Positions 6,064-13,505 of a stretch of 24,071 nt of DNA are shown piece by piece. The position numbers and the translations under genes are program-made. The stretch lies in the NCBI GenBank assembly GCA_035526825.1, contig DATLBT010000069.1, positions 1 through 24,071 of the forward strand, written 5' to 3'. The stretch is from JACPFV01 sp035526825 (GTDB taxonomy: Bacteria > Pseudomonadota > Gammaproteobacteria > Nevskiales > Nevskiaceae). The notes under the pieces are model-generated. The model ran no database searches. It worked only from the letters and a program-made list of their open reading frames with translations, and was not told where the DNA came from. Every line of letters starts with the position of its first letter. The first letter of the stretch is position 1.

Positions 6064-8364
6064 GTGAAGCTCGCCCCCACCCAAGACCAGCTGATGATCG
6101 GCGACGCCGCGGCGAGTTTCCTCGCGGATGCGAGCGATTCCGCCGCCGTGCGCGCGGCGATGGCGAGCGAGCACGGCTGGGATGAAAAGGCCTGGCGCCG
6201 CACCGTCGAGATGGGCTGGTGCGGCACGACGATCCCCGAGGCGCACGGCGGGCTGGGTCTTTCGCCGCGCGAGCTCGTGCTGATCCTCGAGCATATGGGC
6301 CGCCACCTGTTCTGTTCGCCGTTCTTCGGCACGGTCGCGCTCGCCGCGACCCTGCTGCAGGAAGCGGGCAGTCCAGCAGCGAAGAAAAAATACCTGCCGC
6401 GCCTCGCGGACGGCTCGCTGCGCGCCAGCGCGAGCTTCGAAGGCGCCGGGGTCTGGGCCCGCAAGGACGCGAAGGCCAAGAACAGCTGGCAGCTCAAGGG
6501 CCGCGTGCTCGGCATGGTCGACGCCGGATCCGCCGAGCTGCTTCTGGTTGCGACTGGCAAGGCGGTCTTCGCCGTGCAAGTCGGCGCCGAGGGCTTGAAG
6601 ATCGCGCCGCAGAAAACCTGGGACGCCACGCGACGCCTCGCCGACGTCACGCTCACCAACGTCACAGCCGAGCGCATTGACGACGCCGCGAGCAAGACCA
6701 AGGCCAGTGGCCTCGCGCGCGCCGAAGCGCTCGCGCGCCTCTACCTCGCAGCCGAGCAGCTCGGCGGCGCGCAGCAATGCCTCGACCTGATCCTGCGCTA
6801 CACGAGCGAACGCAAGCAGTTCGGCCGCGCAATCGCCTCGTTCCAGGCCGTAAAGCACCGCTGCGCGCAGATGTTCGTGCTCGTCGAAGGCTTGCGCTCG
6901 TGCGTCTACGGCGCCGCCGCCATCGCCGCCGGCAAGCCGACGCTCGAGGCGCTGGAAGCCGAGTGCAACGGCGCCAAGGCCCTCGCCAGCGACACTTACT
7001 TTCACTGCGCCAGCGAGGCCATCCAGCTCCACGGCGGCGTCGGCTTCACCTGGGAGTTCGACCCCCAGCTCCACTTCAAGCGGGCGCAAGCCGGCTCCCA
7101 CCTCTTCGGCACCGCCGACGTGCTACGCGAGTTCATCGCCGACCAACTTGCCAAGCAGGGGTCAGAGTCGTTCTCGCAACCCGTTGAATCCAGAAGCCCG
7201 GAAGACGAAAAATTCAGGAAGGCCGTATCGACCTGGATGCGCGCGAACCTGAAAGGCAAGTTCGCCACGCTCAAGCACCGGGGCGGCCCCGGCGACGAAG
7301 AACACGAGCCGGCCCTGCGCAAGGAATGGGAGCGCAAGATGGCCCAGGGCGGCTGGACCTGCGTCGGCTGGCCCAGGCCCTGGGGCCGGGGCTTCACCAT
7401 CGAGCAGCAGGTCGCCTTCCACGAGGAATACGCCCGCGCCGGCGGACCCGGCCGCATCAGCCTGCTCGGCGAAGGCCTGCTCGGTCCGGCCGTCGTGAGC
7501 TTCGGCACCGAGGCGCAGAAGCAGCGCCACCTGCCCGGCATCGTCGACGGCACGACTTACTGGGCGCAGGGCTATTCCGAACCCAACGCCGGTAGTGACC
7601 TTTCCAACGTCCAGACGCGCTGCGAAGCGCAGCCCGACGGTTCGTGGAAAGTCTACGGCCAGAAGATCTGGACCTCGCTGGCGCACGAATCGGACTGGAT
7701 TTTCGTGCTCGCGCGCGGCCAGCCCGGCACGCGCGGTCCGAGGGGCCTGAGCTTTCTGCTGATGCCACTCAAGCAGCCCGGCATAACGATCCGCCCGATC
7801 AGGCAGCTCACCGGCAACAGCGAGTTCAACGAGGTGTACTTCGATGGCGCCGTCGCTGCAGCCGACGACGTGGTCGGCGGCGCCGGTAACGGCTGGAAGG
7901 TCGCGATGGGCCTGCTCGAAGCCGAGCGCGGCGTCTCGACGCTCGGTCAGCAAATGCGCTTCAGCTACGAGCTCGACTTGCTGATCGACACTGCGCGCAA
8001 CAACGGCGCCCTGAAAAACCCGCTGGTGCGCCAACGCCTCGCCAGCGCCTGGAGCGGGCTGCGTGTGATGCGCTACAACGCGCTGCGCATGCTCGGCGGT
8101 GAGAGCACGCAGCTCTCGCGCGAAGCAATCATCTTCAAGTACTACTGGTCGAACTGGCACCGCGAGCTCGGCAAGCTCGCCGCTGACGTGCTCGGCCCGG
8201 CAGCCGACGTCATCAGCCTCGATCCCGTCATCCGCCCGCTGCAGCAGCTATTCTTCTTCTCGCGCGCCGACACCATCTATGCCGGCACCAACGAGATCCA
8301 GCTGAACCTCATCGCCGAGCGTGGGCTTGGCATGCCGAAGGAACCGCGCGGGGACGCCAAATGA
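6064..8364 (+). CDS. fused two-subunit acyl-CoA dehydrogenase; C-terminal half FadE30-like
   Basis: About 766 residues, twice the family length. Residues 1-360 form a small-subunit-type acyl-CoA dehydrogenase (PEAHGGLGLS, YTSERKQFGRAIASFQAVKH, QLHGGVGFTWEFDPQLHFKRA) without a SEPxAGSD motif. Residues 380-766 form a complete catalytic-type subunit (GYSEPNAGSDLSNV, GQKIWTSLAHESDW, ADTIYAGTNEIQLNLIAERGLG) that follows mycobacterial FadE30 closely as I recall it. Glu621 in EAERGVSTLGQQ is the probable base; the YxGT position is Ala. FadE30 (ScdC1/ScdC2 in Comamonas, there two separate proteins) desaturates the propionyl side chain of 5-OH-HIP-CoA. The halves meet at a dispersed repeat (7158-7191). 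GTG at 6064 is chosen because the alternative GTG at 6055 lies inside a repeat, and the protein should begin near KLAPTQDQ. The stop overlaps ipdF (ATGA); FadE30 and IpdF genes also adjoin in mycobacteria. Confidence 0.85.
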   Translation: MKLAPTQDQLMIGDAAASFLADASDSAAVRAAMASEHGWDEKAWRRTVEMGWCGTTIPEAHGGLGLSPRELVLILEHMGRHLFCSPFFGTVALAATLLQEAGSPAAKKKYLPRLADGSLRASASFEGAGVWARKDAKAKNSWQLKGRVLGMVDAGSAELLLVATGKAVFAVQVGAEGLKIAPQKTWDATRRLADVTLTNVTAERIDDAASKTKASGLARAEALARLYLAAEQLGGAQQCLDLILRYTSERKQFGRAIASFQAVKHRCAQMFVLVEGLRSCVYGAAAIAAGKPTLEALEAECNGAKALASDTYFHCASEAIQLHGGVGFTWEFDPQLHFKRAQAGSHLFGTADVLREFIADQLAKQGSESFSQPVESRSPEDEKFRKAVSTWMRANLKGKFATLKHRGGPGDEEHEPALRKEWERKMAQGGWTCVGWPRPWGRGFTIEQQVAFHEEYARAGGPGRISLLGEGLLGPAVVSFGTEAQKQRHLPGIVDGTTYWAQGYSEPNAGSDLSNVQTRCEAQPDGSWKVYGQKIWTSLAHESDWIFVLARGQPGTRGPRGLSFLLMPLKQPGITIRPIRQLTGNSEFNEVYFDGAVAAADDVVGGAGNGWKVAMGLLEAERGVSTLGQQMRFSYELDLLIDTARNNGALKNPLVRQRLASAWSGLRVMRYNALRMLGGESTQLSREAIIFKYYWSNWHRELGKLAADVLGPAADVISLDPVIRPLQQLFFFSRADTIYAGTNEIQLNLIAERGLGMPKEPRGDAK
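7158..7191. repeat. GGGGTCAGAGTCG repeat, copy 1, at the domain joint of the fused dehydrogenase
   Basis: A 34-base element that begins GGGGTCAGAGTCG and ends TTGAATCC. It matches 22788-22821 at 30 of 34 positions. Here it is read as GSESFSQPVES, a linker between the two dehydrogenase domains. GGGGTCAGAGTCG-type sequences resemble REP elements mobilised by RAYT (IS200-like) transposases; that link is from memory and no transposase is in the window. Confidence 0.78.
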
Positions 8365-9146
8365 ACACACCACCGAGCTACGTCCCGGGCCACGGCCTGC
8401 TGAAGGGCAAGAGCGTTCTGATCACTGCCGCGGCTGGCGCCGGCATCGGTTTTGCCACGGCGCGCCGCTGCCTGGAAGAGGGTGCGCGCGCGCTGGTGCT
8501 CGCCGACATCCACGACCGGCGGCTGCAGGAAGCCACCGGCTCGCTGCGCGAGGCATTCCCCGACGCCCGGCTCGATGCACGCCTGTGCAACGTCACCGTG
8601 GAGGCCGACGTCACCAATCTCATCGATCATGCCGAGGGCTGGACCGGCGGCGTCGATGTGCTGGTCAACAACGCGGGCCTGGGCGGCAGCAGGCGCGTCG
8701 TCGACATGGCCGACGATGAATGGCACCGCGTCATCGACGTTTCCTTGACCGGGACCTTTCGCATGACGCGCGCGATGTTGCGCAAGATGCTTCCGCGCAA
8801 GGCCGGCGTGATCGTGAACAACGCCTCGGTGCTCGGCTGGCGGGCGCAGAAGGAGCAGGCACATTACGCGGCGGCCAAGGCCGGCGTGATGGCGCTCACG
8901 CGCTGCGCGGCGCTCGAGGCGGCCGAGGCCGGCGTGCGCATCAACGCGGTCGCGCCGTCGATCGCGTTTCACGATCACCTCAGGAAGACCGCGCCGGAGC
9001 AACTGCTCAAGGACCTGGCGGAGCGCGAAGCGTTCGGCCGCGCCGCGGAAACCTGGGAGATCGCGAACGTGATCGTGTTCCTGGCGAGCGATTATTCCTC
9101 CTACCTGACCGGAGAAGTCCTCTCCGCCTCGAGCCAACGCGCATGA
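8361..9146 (+). CDS. ipdF: IpdF, 5-hydroxy-HIP-CoA dehydrogenase (SDR)
   Basis: A 261-residue short-chain dehydrogenase. The cofactor loop is TAAAGAGIGFATA (Ala replaces the first Gly of the usual TGxxxGxG). The active site is Ser156 (NNASVLGWRAQ), Tyr169 and Lys173 (AHYAAAKAGVMALTRC). These, with the start PGHGLLKGK, the INAVAPSIAFH segment and the end FLASDYSSYLTGEV, follow mycobacterial IpdF (Rv3559c) almost block by block as I recall it; ScdG of Comamonas is the counterpart. IpdF oxidises the 5-hydroxyl of 5-OH-HIP-CoA early in C/D-ring breakdown. It is linked by ATGA to the FadE30-like gene upstream and by ATGA to the MaoC-like gene downstream. Confidence is high because the WRAQ and SYLTGEV blocks are distinctive within the very large SDR family. 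Confidence 0.9.
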   Translation: MNTPPSYVPGHGLLKGKSVLITAAAGAGIGFATARRCLEEGARALVLADIHDRRLQEATGSLREAFPDARLDARLCNVTVEADVTNLIDHAEGWTGGVDVLVNNAGLGGSRRVVDMADDEWHRVIDVSLTGTFRMTRAMLRKMLPRKAGVIVNNASVLGWRAQKEQAHYAAAKAGVMALTRCAALEAAEAGVRINAVAPSIAFHDHLRKTAPEQLLKDLAEREAFGRAAETWEIANVIVFLASDYSSYLTGEVLSASSQRA

Positions 9147-9601
9147 TCAAGATCTTCGACGGTGCCGACGCCATCCTCAACGCCGTGGGCACGAAGCTCG
9201 GTCCCGGCGACTGGGTGGAGATCAGCCAGAAGCGCATCAACCAGTTCGCGGACGCGACCGACGATCAGCAGTGGATACACGTGGACCTGGCCAAGGCCAA
9301 GGCGGGGCCCTTCGGCGCGCCGATCGCGCATGGGTATTTGACGCTGTCGCTGATGGCGAAATTCCTGCCGATGCTGGTCGAGATCAAGGGACTGAAAATG
9401 GGCGTGAACTACGGGACCGACAAGGTGCGGTTTCCGTCCGCGGTGAAGGCGGGCAAGCGCATCCGGCCGAGTGGCGAGGTGGTCGCCGTGGAGCGCACCA
9501 AGGATGGTGGCGTGCAGGCGGTGATCCGCGTGACCGTGGAGATCGAGGGGGAGGTGAAGCCGGCTTGTGTGGCGGATACGATCTCTCGTTACTACTTCTA
9601 G
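9143..9601 (+). CDS. MaoC-like (R)-specific enoyl-CoA hydratase
   Basis: A 152-residue single hot-dog-domain protein. The hydratase motif is FADATDDQQWIHVD, with the catalytic pair Asp41 and His46 spaced as in Rv0130/HtdZ and PhaJ. GPFGAPIAHGYLTLSL follows, another family signature, and the chain ends in TVEIEGEVKPACVADTISRYYF. It hydrates a trans-2-enoyl-CoA to a 3-hydroxyacyl-CoA. As the last gene of the operon, after the FadE30-like dehydrogenase and IpdF, it is a good candidate for the hydration that follows either dehydrogenase in the C/D-ring pathway; the exact substrate cannot be read from sequence. The longer upstream reading frame in this frame lies over ipdF; ATG 9143 is preferred because it overlaps the ipdF stop and begins MIKIFDGADAIL like relatives. 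Confidence 0.86.
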   Translation: MIKIFDGADAILNAVGTKLGPGDWVEISQKRINQFADATDDQQWIHVDLAKAKAGPFGAPIAHGYLTLSLMAKFLPMLVEIKGLKMGVNYGTDKVRFPSAVKAGKRIRPSGEVVAVERTKDGGVQAVIRVTVEIEGEVKPACVADTISRYYF

Positions 9602-9611
9602 AAGAAAAGAA

Positions 9612-9634
9612 TCGGGGCCAGGGCCCCTCCCACA
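9612..9634. repeat. REP-like 23-base element, inverted copy of 22162-22184
   Basis: Begins TCGGGGCCAGGG and ends CCCTCCCACA. It is the exact reverse complement of 22162-22184 over 23 bases. It lies 10 bases after the maoC-like stop codon, at the border between two operons. The element contains GGGGCCAGGGCCCC, which can form only a short stem by itself. Confidence 0.85.
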
Positions 9635-9702
9635 TATAGATGAGATGAGCGGCGGCGGGCGCCCCTACAATGCCCCGGTGTGTCTTGGAGGGAGACCCGC
9701 GG

Positions 9703-10794
9703 ATGGCTGTGCCTGCCTATGGCGTCGTCGCACTGGTCCTGATCGGCGCCGTCTACTCGTTTTCACATCGGCCGCCTCCTGCGTTTCCGCCCACCCAGGT
9801 CCATCCCGACAAGCTGCTCGTCAATGGCCTTGCGCAGAGCGGCAAGCGCCTCATCGCGGCCGGCGAGCTCGGCCACATCCTCGTCAGTGATTCGCCGGAC
9901 GGCCCGTGGCGCGAATCGAAGATCGAGCCTTCGCGCGGCAGCACGTTTACCCGCGCCGCGTTCATCGATGACAAGACCGCGCTCGCCGTCGGCCACGATG
10001 GCTGGATCGTCCGCAGCAGCGACGGCGGGGAGACCTGGAAGGAAGTCGCTTTCGATCCGCAGCGCCCCGATCCGCTGCTCAACGTCGCCGGGCCCTTCGA
10101 CGGCAAGCTGTACGCGATGGGCGCCTTCGGCCTGCTGCTGACCTCCAGCGACCAGGGCCAGACCTGGCAGCCGGGTACGCTCGCCATCGAGGGCGAGGGC
10201 GCCAGCGCCGCACCCAGCGCCGAGGCGCCGCCCGCCGAGGCCGATCCCAACGCCGACCCTTTCGCCAACTTCTCCGAGAGCGCTGGCGGCGATTCCTCCG
10301 CCGACCGCCATCTCAACGCCATGATCAGCACGCCCGATGGATCGCTGCTGCTGGTCGGTGAGCGTGGCGTCGTGTTGCAGTCGCGCGACAGCGGCGTGAG
10401 CTGGAAGAAGCTCGATACCGGCTACGCAGGCAGCTTCTTCGGCGCGATTGCCGCCGGTGAGCGCGTGCTGGTCTATGGCATGCGCGGCAACGCGTTCTGG
10501 AGCGCCGATGCCGGCGCCACCTGGACCCGGTCGAAGGTGCCCGTGAAGGTCTCGCTGTTCAGCGGTACCGCGCTGCCCAGCGGTGACATCGTGCTGGTCG
10601 GCGACAACAACACCGTGCTCCAGTCGAAGGACGGCGGTGCCACCTTCACGGTCGCCTCCGAAGCCGCTACCCGCGGCCTCGCCGCGGGCCTCGCCGAGGT
10701 GCTGGTGCTCCCCGATGGCAGCCTGCTCACGGCCGGCGACACCGGCATCACGCGCCGCGCGATCAATGGCGCGGGCAACGGAGCCGCTCCATGA
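9703..10794 (+). CDS. YCF48-like beta-propeller protein, membrane-anchored or secreted
   Basis: A 363-residue protein with an N-terminal hydrophobic segment (about residues 5-20, AYGVVALVLIGAVYSF) that should send it to the periplasm or anchor it there. The rest is built of repeats of the BNR/YCF48 kind: RSSDGGETWKEV, TSSDQGQTWQPG, QSRDSGVSWKKL, WSADAGATWTRS and QSKDGGATFTVA, so a beta-propeller is expected. An acidic, Ala/Pro-rich low-complexity stretch (about residues 163-203) interrupts the blades. ATG 9703 is chosen over the in-frame ATG 9670 because GGAGGGAG at 9687-9694 is ideally placed and the signal-like segment then begins the protein. The last codon overlaps the RND gene (ATGA). 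YCF48-like proteins often stand before RND/MMPL transporter genes in steroid and terpenoid catabolic clusters; the function there is unproven. Confidence 0.82.
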   Translation: MAVPAYGVVALVLIGAVYSFSHRPPPAFPPTQVHPDKLLVNGLAQSGKRLIAAGELGHILVSDSPDGPWRESKIEPSRGSTFTRAAFIDDKTALAVGHDGWIVRSSDGGETWKEVAFDPQRPDPLLNVAGPFDGKLYAMGAFGLLLTSSDQGQTWQPGTLAIEGEGASAAPSAEAPPAEADPNADPFANFSESAGGDSSADRHLNAMISTPDGSLLLVGERGVVLQSRDSGVSWKKLDTGYAGSFFGAIAAGERVLVYGMRGNAFWSADAGATWTRSKVPVKVSLFSGTALPSGDIVLVGDNNTVLQSKDGGATFTVASEAATRGLAAGLAEVLVLPDGSLLTAGDTGITRRAINGAGNGAAP

Positions 10795-13358
10795 GCGCCG
10801 CGCCGAGCGGCCTCGACCGCATGGTCAACATGTTCTCTGACGTTCTGATCGCGCGCCGCCACATCCTGTCGGTGGTGTTCGCGGCGATGACCGTGTTCTT
10901 CGGCTGGAGCGCGACGAACGTCAAGCTCGACCCGGGATTCCTCAAGTTGATCCCGATCAAGCATCCGTACATGAAGACCATGTTCGACTACCTGCGCGAC
11001 TTCAACGACGCCAACATGCTGCTGGTGAACCTGCGCTGGAAGGGCGAGGGGGACATCTACAACCCCGATTTCATGGCCGCGATGCAGAAGGCCAACGACG
11101 ACGTCTTTTTCATCCCCGGCGTCAACCGCGTGCAGGTGTCGTCGATCTTCACGCCGAGCACGTACTACATCGAGATCACCGAGAGCGGCTTCAACGGCGA
11201 GACGGTGGTGCCGGCCAAGTTCTCGGGCACGCCCGAACAGCTCGAGCGCGTGCGCCACAACATCGGCCTGTCGGGCCAGATTGGCCTGATTGTCAGCAAC
11301 GACCAGAAAGCCGCGCTGATCCGCGCGAACCTGCAGGAAGTCGACACCAGCGATCCGGCCAAGGCCGAGCGCTTCTACCGCGCGGTCATGGGCAAGCTCG
11401 GCGACATCCGCGGGCGCTTCGAGAGTCAGACGCAATACACCTACAAGCTGAAGTCCGACCAGGCCGGGCTCAAGGCCGGCGATGCCGTCGCGGTCGGCTT
11501 CGTCGACTACGGCCGCATGCTGGCGTTCCAGCAGTTCCAGGTCGCCAATCCCGACGGCGGCGACGCGCTGGTCGTCTCGGGTGGCGACGTCACGGTGGAG
11601 GCGGCGCCCAACCCGGACTACAACGACAAGCTCGAGGTCAACATCATCGGCTTCTCGCAGTTGCTGGCCGATGTGATCAACGGCCTGATCGGCGTGTTTG
11701 CGTTCTTCGCGCTGGCCTTCGTCATCACGTTGGCGCTGTTGTTTGCTTACACGCGCTCGATCCGCATGACGGTGACGGCGCTGATCGTCGCACTGCTGCC
11801 GGTGGTATGGCTCATCGGCATCCTGCCGCTGATCGGCTTCGGCATCGACCCGATGTCGATCCTGGTGCCGTTCCTGATCTTCTCCATCGGCGTGTCGCAC
11901 GCGGTGCAGATGACCAACGCCTGGCGGCTCGAGGCGGCGGCCGGGGCGAGCAGCGTCGAGGCTTCACGCACGGCATTCCGCAAGTTGTTCGTGCCGGGTG
12001 CGGTGGCCCTGCTGACCAACGCGCTGGGCTTCGGCGTGATCATGATCATCGACATCCCGATCGTGCACGAGCTCGGCATCACCGCCTGCCTCGGCGTGCT
12101 GCTGATGATCGTGACCAACAAGATGATCCTGCCGATCATCCTGACGCACATCACGCTGGAGGAGGGCAGCAAGCGCTTCTCGCAGCAGGCGGCGAGCAAC
12201 ACCGGCCAGAACAAGATCTGGGCGTTGATCGCGCGCTGCGCCGAGCCGCGCGTGGCGCTGGGCGTGTTCGCGGCGTCGATCGTGCTGCTCGGTGTATCGG
12301 CGGTACTGTCGCGCGGCCTCGTCATCGGCGACTCCGGCCGCGGTGTGCCCGAGTTGCACAAGGACTCGCGCTACAACCGCGACAACGACCAGATCGGCAA
12401 CACCTACAACATCGGCACCGACCTGCTCACGGTGATGGCCGAGGCCAAGGATTTCCAGGGCGACTCGTGCCTGCATTACCCGGTCGTCAACCTTCTGGAC
12501 CGGTTCGAGCTGTACTTGCGCGGCGTCGACGGCGTGCAGTCGGTAACCAGCGTCGCCGGCATCGGCAAGCTGGTGATCAGCGCGTTCTCGGAGGGCACGC
12601 CGCGCTTCCGCACCCTGCCGCGCAGCGAAGCGGGATTGTCCGTCGGTTCGCGCGCGTTCGACCCGAATCTCGGCCTCAACAACGAGTCCTGCCGGGCGAT
12701 CAAGGTGATGGTGTTCACCAAGAACCACGACGGCACCACGGTTGCGCACGTGGTCGAGGAGATCAAGAAGTTCATCGCGGCGAACCCGGTGGAGGGCGTC
12801 ACCTTGCGCCTGGCGTCCGGCAACGTCGGCGTGATGGCGGCGACCAACGAGGCGGTCGCGGCCGCCGAGATCGGCATGCTGCTCGCGATCTTCGGTGCGC
12901 TGACGCTGCTGTGCCTGCTGACCTTCCGCTCGCTGAAGGCGACGCTGTGCGTGCTGGTGCCGCTGACGATGGTGTCGATCTTCTGCAACGCGCTGATGGC
13001 GAGCCTCGGCATCGGGCTCAAGGTCGCGACGCTGCCGGTGGTCGCGCTGGGCGTGGGCGTGGGCGTGGACTACGGCATCTACCTGTTCGAGCGCATCCAG
13101 CACGACATGGGCGATGGCATGAACTTCCGCGATGCGTTCTACGAGGCGATGCGCCAGCGCGGCACCGCTGCCGTGTTCACCGCGATCACGATGGCGATCG
13201 GCGTCGGCACCTGGACGCTGTCGGCGCTGAAGTTCCAGGCCGACATGGGCCTGTTGCTCGCGTTCATGTTCCTCGTGAACATGCTCGGCGCGATCTGCCT
13301 GTTGCCGGCGCTGGGGGCGTGGTTCTTCAAGGACCCGGGCGCAGCCACCGCCCGATAG
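10791..13358 (+). CDS. MMPL/RND-superfamily membrane transporter
   Basis: An 855-residue protein with RND layout: TM1 (about 24-43), a large periplasmic loop, a block of five or six membrane helices (about 288-455), TM7 (about 484-505), a second loop, and a second helix block (about 690-845). The second block has GVGVGVDYGIYLFE with Asp760, typical of the proton-relay region in MMPL proteins. The equivalent site in the first block reads SIGVSHAVQ and has no acidic residue. It is in the size class of single-chain lipid/hopanoid exporters (HpnN-like) rather than drug pumps, and no periplasmic adaptor or TolC gene is nearby. It overlaps the YCF48 gene by ATGA and probably works with it in moving steroids or other lipids across the envelope; direction and substrate are inferred only from the catabolic context. 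Confidence 0.86.
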   Translation: MSAAPSGLDRMVNMFSDVLIARRHILSVVFAAMTVFFGWSATNVKLDPGFLKLIPIKHPYMKTMFDYLRDFNDANMLLVNLRWKGEGDIYNPDFMAAMQKANDDVFFIPGVNRVQVSSIFTPSTYYIEITESGFNGETVVPAKFSGTPEQLERVRHNIGLSGQIGLIVSNDQKAALIRANLQEVDTSDPAKAERFYRAVMGKLGDIRGRFESQTQYTYKLKSDQAGLKAGDAVAVGFVDYGRMLAFQQFQVANPDGGDALVVSGGDVTVEAAPNPDYNDKLEVNIIGFSQLLADVINGLIGVFAFFALAFVITLALLFAYTRSIRMTVTALIVALLPVVWLIGILPLIGFGIDPMSILVPFLIFSIGVSHAVQMTNAWRLEAAAGASSVEASRTAFRKLFVPGAVALLTNALGFGVIMIIDIPIVHELGITACLGVLLMIVTNKMILPIILTHITLEEGSKRFSQQAASNTGQNKIWALIARCAEPRVALGVFAASIVLLGVSAVLSRGLVIGDSGRGVPELHKDSRYNRDNDQIGNTYNIGTDLLTVMAEAKDFQGDSCLHYPVVNLLDRFELYLRGVDGVQSVTSVAGIGKLVISAFSEGTPRFRTLPRSEAGLSVGSRAFDPNLGLNNESCRAIKVMVFTKNHDGTTVAHVVEEIKKFIAANPVEGVTLRLASGNVGVMAATNEAVAAAEIGMLLAIFGALTLLCLLTFRSLKATLCVLVPLTMVSIFCNALMASLGIGLKVATLPVVALGVGVGVDYGIYLFERIQHDMGDGMNFRDAFYEAMRQRGTAAVFTAITMAIGVGTWTLSALKFQADMGLLLAFMFLVNMLGAICLLPALGAWFFKDPGAATAR

Positions 13359-13505
13359 CGGATCAGCGCCGTCCCGAGCGGGAAGCGTGACTGGATCGAA
13401 CCGCTTCATCTCGGCTCGCAGGTCGCCGGCGGCCTCATACGTTTGAAGCAGGCCGCAGCCCCGCCGGAATGGGTATCGTGCCCACTCCATTAGAAGGGGC
13501 ACGCC

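Noticed and set aside
9666..9671. TACAAT as a -10 promoter element before the YCF48 gene
   Set aside because: No acceptable -35 hexamer was found 16-18 bases upstream; one hexamer alone is weak in a GC-rich genome.
13359..13505. Intergenic gap searched for a KstR-type operator, promoter or terminator
   Set aside because: No convincing palindrome or promoter pair was seen; only the ribosome-binding site for the CoA-transferase is supportable.
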